Of a stretch of 6,462 nt of DNA, positions 6,092-6,462 are shown one piece after another. Source of the DNA: Cohaesibacteraceae bacterium (GTDB lineage Bacteria; Pseudomonadota; Alphaproteobacteria; Rhizobiales; Cohaesibacteraceae). A program made the translations under genes and the position numbers. The notes under the pieces were generated by a model, which did not search any database, was not told the origin of the DNA, and saw only the letters and a list, made by a program, of their open reading frames with translations. The DNA is taken from NCBI GenBank assembly GCA_016764535.1, contig JAESRR010000267.1, positions 1,942 through 8,403 of the forward strand, read 5' to 3'. Position 1 is the stretch's first letter. Every line of letters starts with the position of its first letter.

Positions 6092-6462
6092 ACGCGCGTT
6101 TCGGCAATTTGACGACATTTACCCAGTATTCTGCGAGTGATCGTATCGTATCAACCAGACTTTCAAAGGTTACTGGTTTGGTAATATACCCGCTGGCACC
6201 CAGATTGTATGTTTCAACAATATCGGTTTCCGTACTTGATGTTGTGAGAACAACAATCGGGATTTGTTTCAGTACAGGGTTTTGTTGAACTTTTTCGAGA
6301 ACTTCATGGCCATTCATACGTGGCATATTCAAATCAAGCAGTATCAAATCGGGGAAGAATTGTTCTTCCATACTGGCATATTCACCCCGAAAATTTAGTC
6401 GATCCATCAGATCAATGCCATCAACGGCAAATTCGACAATTGCAATTAAATGCTGGGCATCA
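6090..6462 (-). CDS. Single-domain response regulator, Rcp1/CheY-like (5'-partial)
   Basis: A stand-alone receiver protein with no output domain visible. The frame is open to the window edge, giving 123 visible residues; roughly 25-30 N-terminal residues with the first acidic pair appear to lie outside. Counting from the codon at 6461, the visible hallmarks are GEYASM (26-31) typical of Rcp1-like receivers, phosphoacceptor D43 in LILLDLNMPRMNG, switch Thr73 in VVLTTS, switch Tyr92 and Lys95 in GYITKP. The Met at 6407 is inside the domain and is not the start. Such proteins commonly accept phosphate from a neighbouring histidine kinase, often a phytochrome-like or PAS-containing kinase encoded upstream, and act by protein-protein interaction. 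Here the gene is followed after 10 bases by the REC-GGDEF-EAL gene, so both may be targets of one kinase or form a phosphorelay. The kinase itself is not in the window, so this link is inferred. Confidence 0.9.
   Translation of the reverse strand, partial: DAQHLIAIVEFAVDGIDLMDRLNFRGEYASMEEQFFPDLILLDLNMPRMNGHEVLEKVQQNPVLKQIPIVVLTTSSTETDIVETYNLGASGYITKPVTFESLVDTIRSLAEYWVNVVKLPKRA

Noticed and set aside
6080..6118. Start of the REC-GGDEF-EAL protein at ATG 6118.
   Set aside because: It would overlap the end of the preceding gene and add a basic, non-conserved leader before the receiver domain. GTG at 6079 has an ideal AGGAG upstream and directly precedes the conserved KIFLLEDD.

Overview
The window looks like ordinary chromosomal DNA from a Proteobacterium, most likely an alphaproteobacterium with an environmental (possibly marine) lifestyle. 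This rests on the gene families present: a tripartite tricarboxylate transporter (TTT) permease, a TauE/SafE carrier, an FCD-type GntR regulator, and a small stand-alone receiver gene followed by a REC-GGDEF-EAL gene. Base composition looks close to balanced by eye. The assignment is inferred from family distribution; no rRNA or marker gene is present to confirm it.

Left block (1-3174, + strand): three closely spaced genes form a probable operon. They encode a TctA-family large permease (5' end cut by the window edge), a TauE/SafE-family membrane carrier and an FCD-subfamily GntR repressor. The likely logic is import of an organic acid or organosulfonate, export of an anion such as sulfite or a related metabolite, and ligand-responsive control of the locus. 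The substrate cannot be read from the sequence. A small perfect hairpin with a TTCG loop lies between the first two genes.

Middle (3198-4217, - strand): a PF00756-type serine esterase converges on the GntR gene with only 23 bases between the stop codons and no visible terminator. Its best start is at 4217, where a good ribosome binding site exists, not at the longer open frame starting at 4325.

Right block (4397-6462, - strand): a two-gene signalling operon. An Rcp1/CheY-like single-domain response regulator (5' end outside the window) is followed after 10 bases by a REC-GGDEF-EAL protein. In the latter the receiver and GGDEF residues, including the product-inhibition I-site, are intact, whereas the EAL domain has lost several catalytic signature residues. 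It therefore looks like a phosphorylation-controlled diguanylate cyclase with a non-catalytic EAL domain. A probable intrinsic terminator follows it at 4328-4365.

No tRNA, rRNA, CRISPR array, insertion sequence or phage gene was seen. There is no gene-free stretch longer than 300 bases. I found no clearly undescribed system; the most interesting items are the degenerate EAL domain and the TctA/TauE/GntR transport module.
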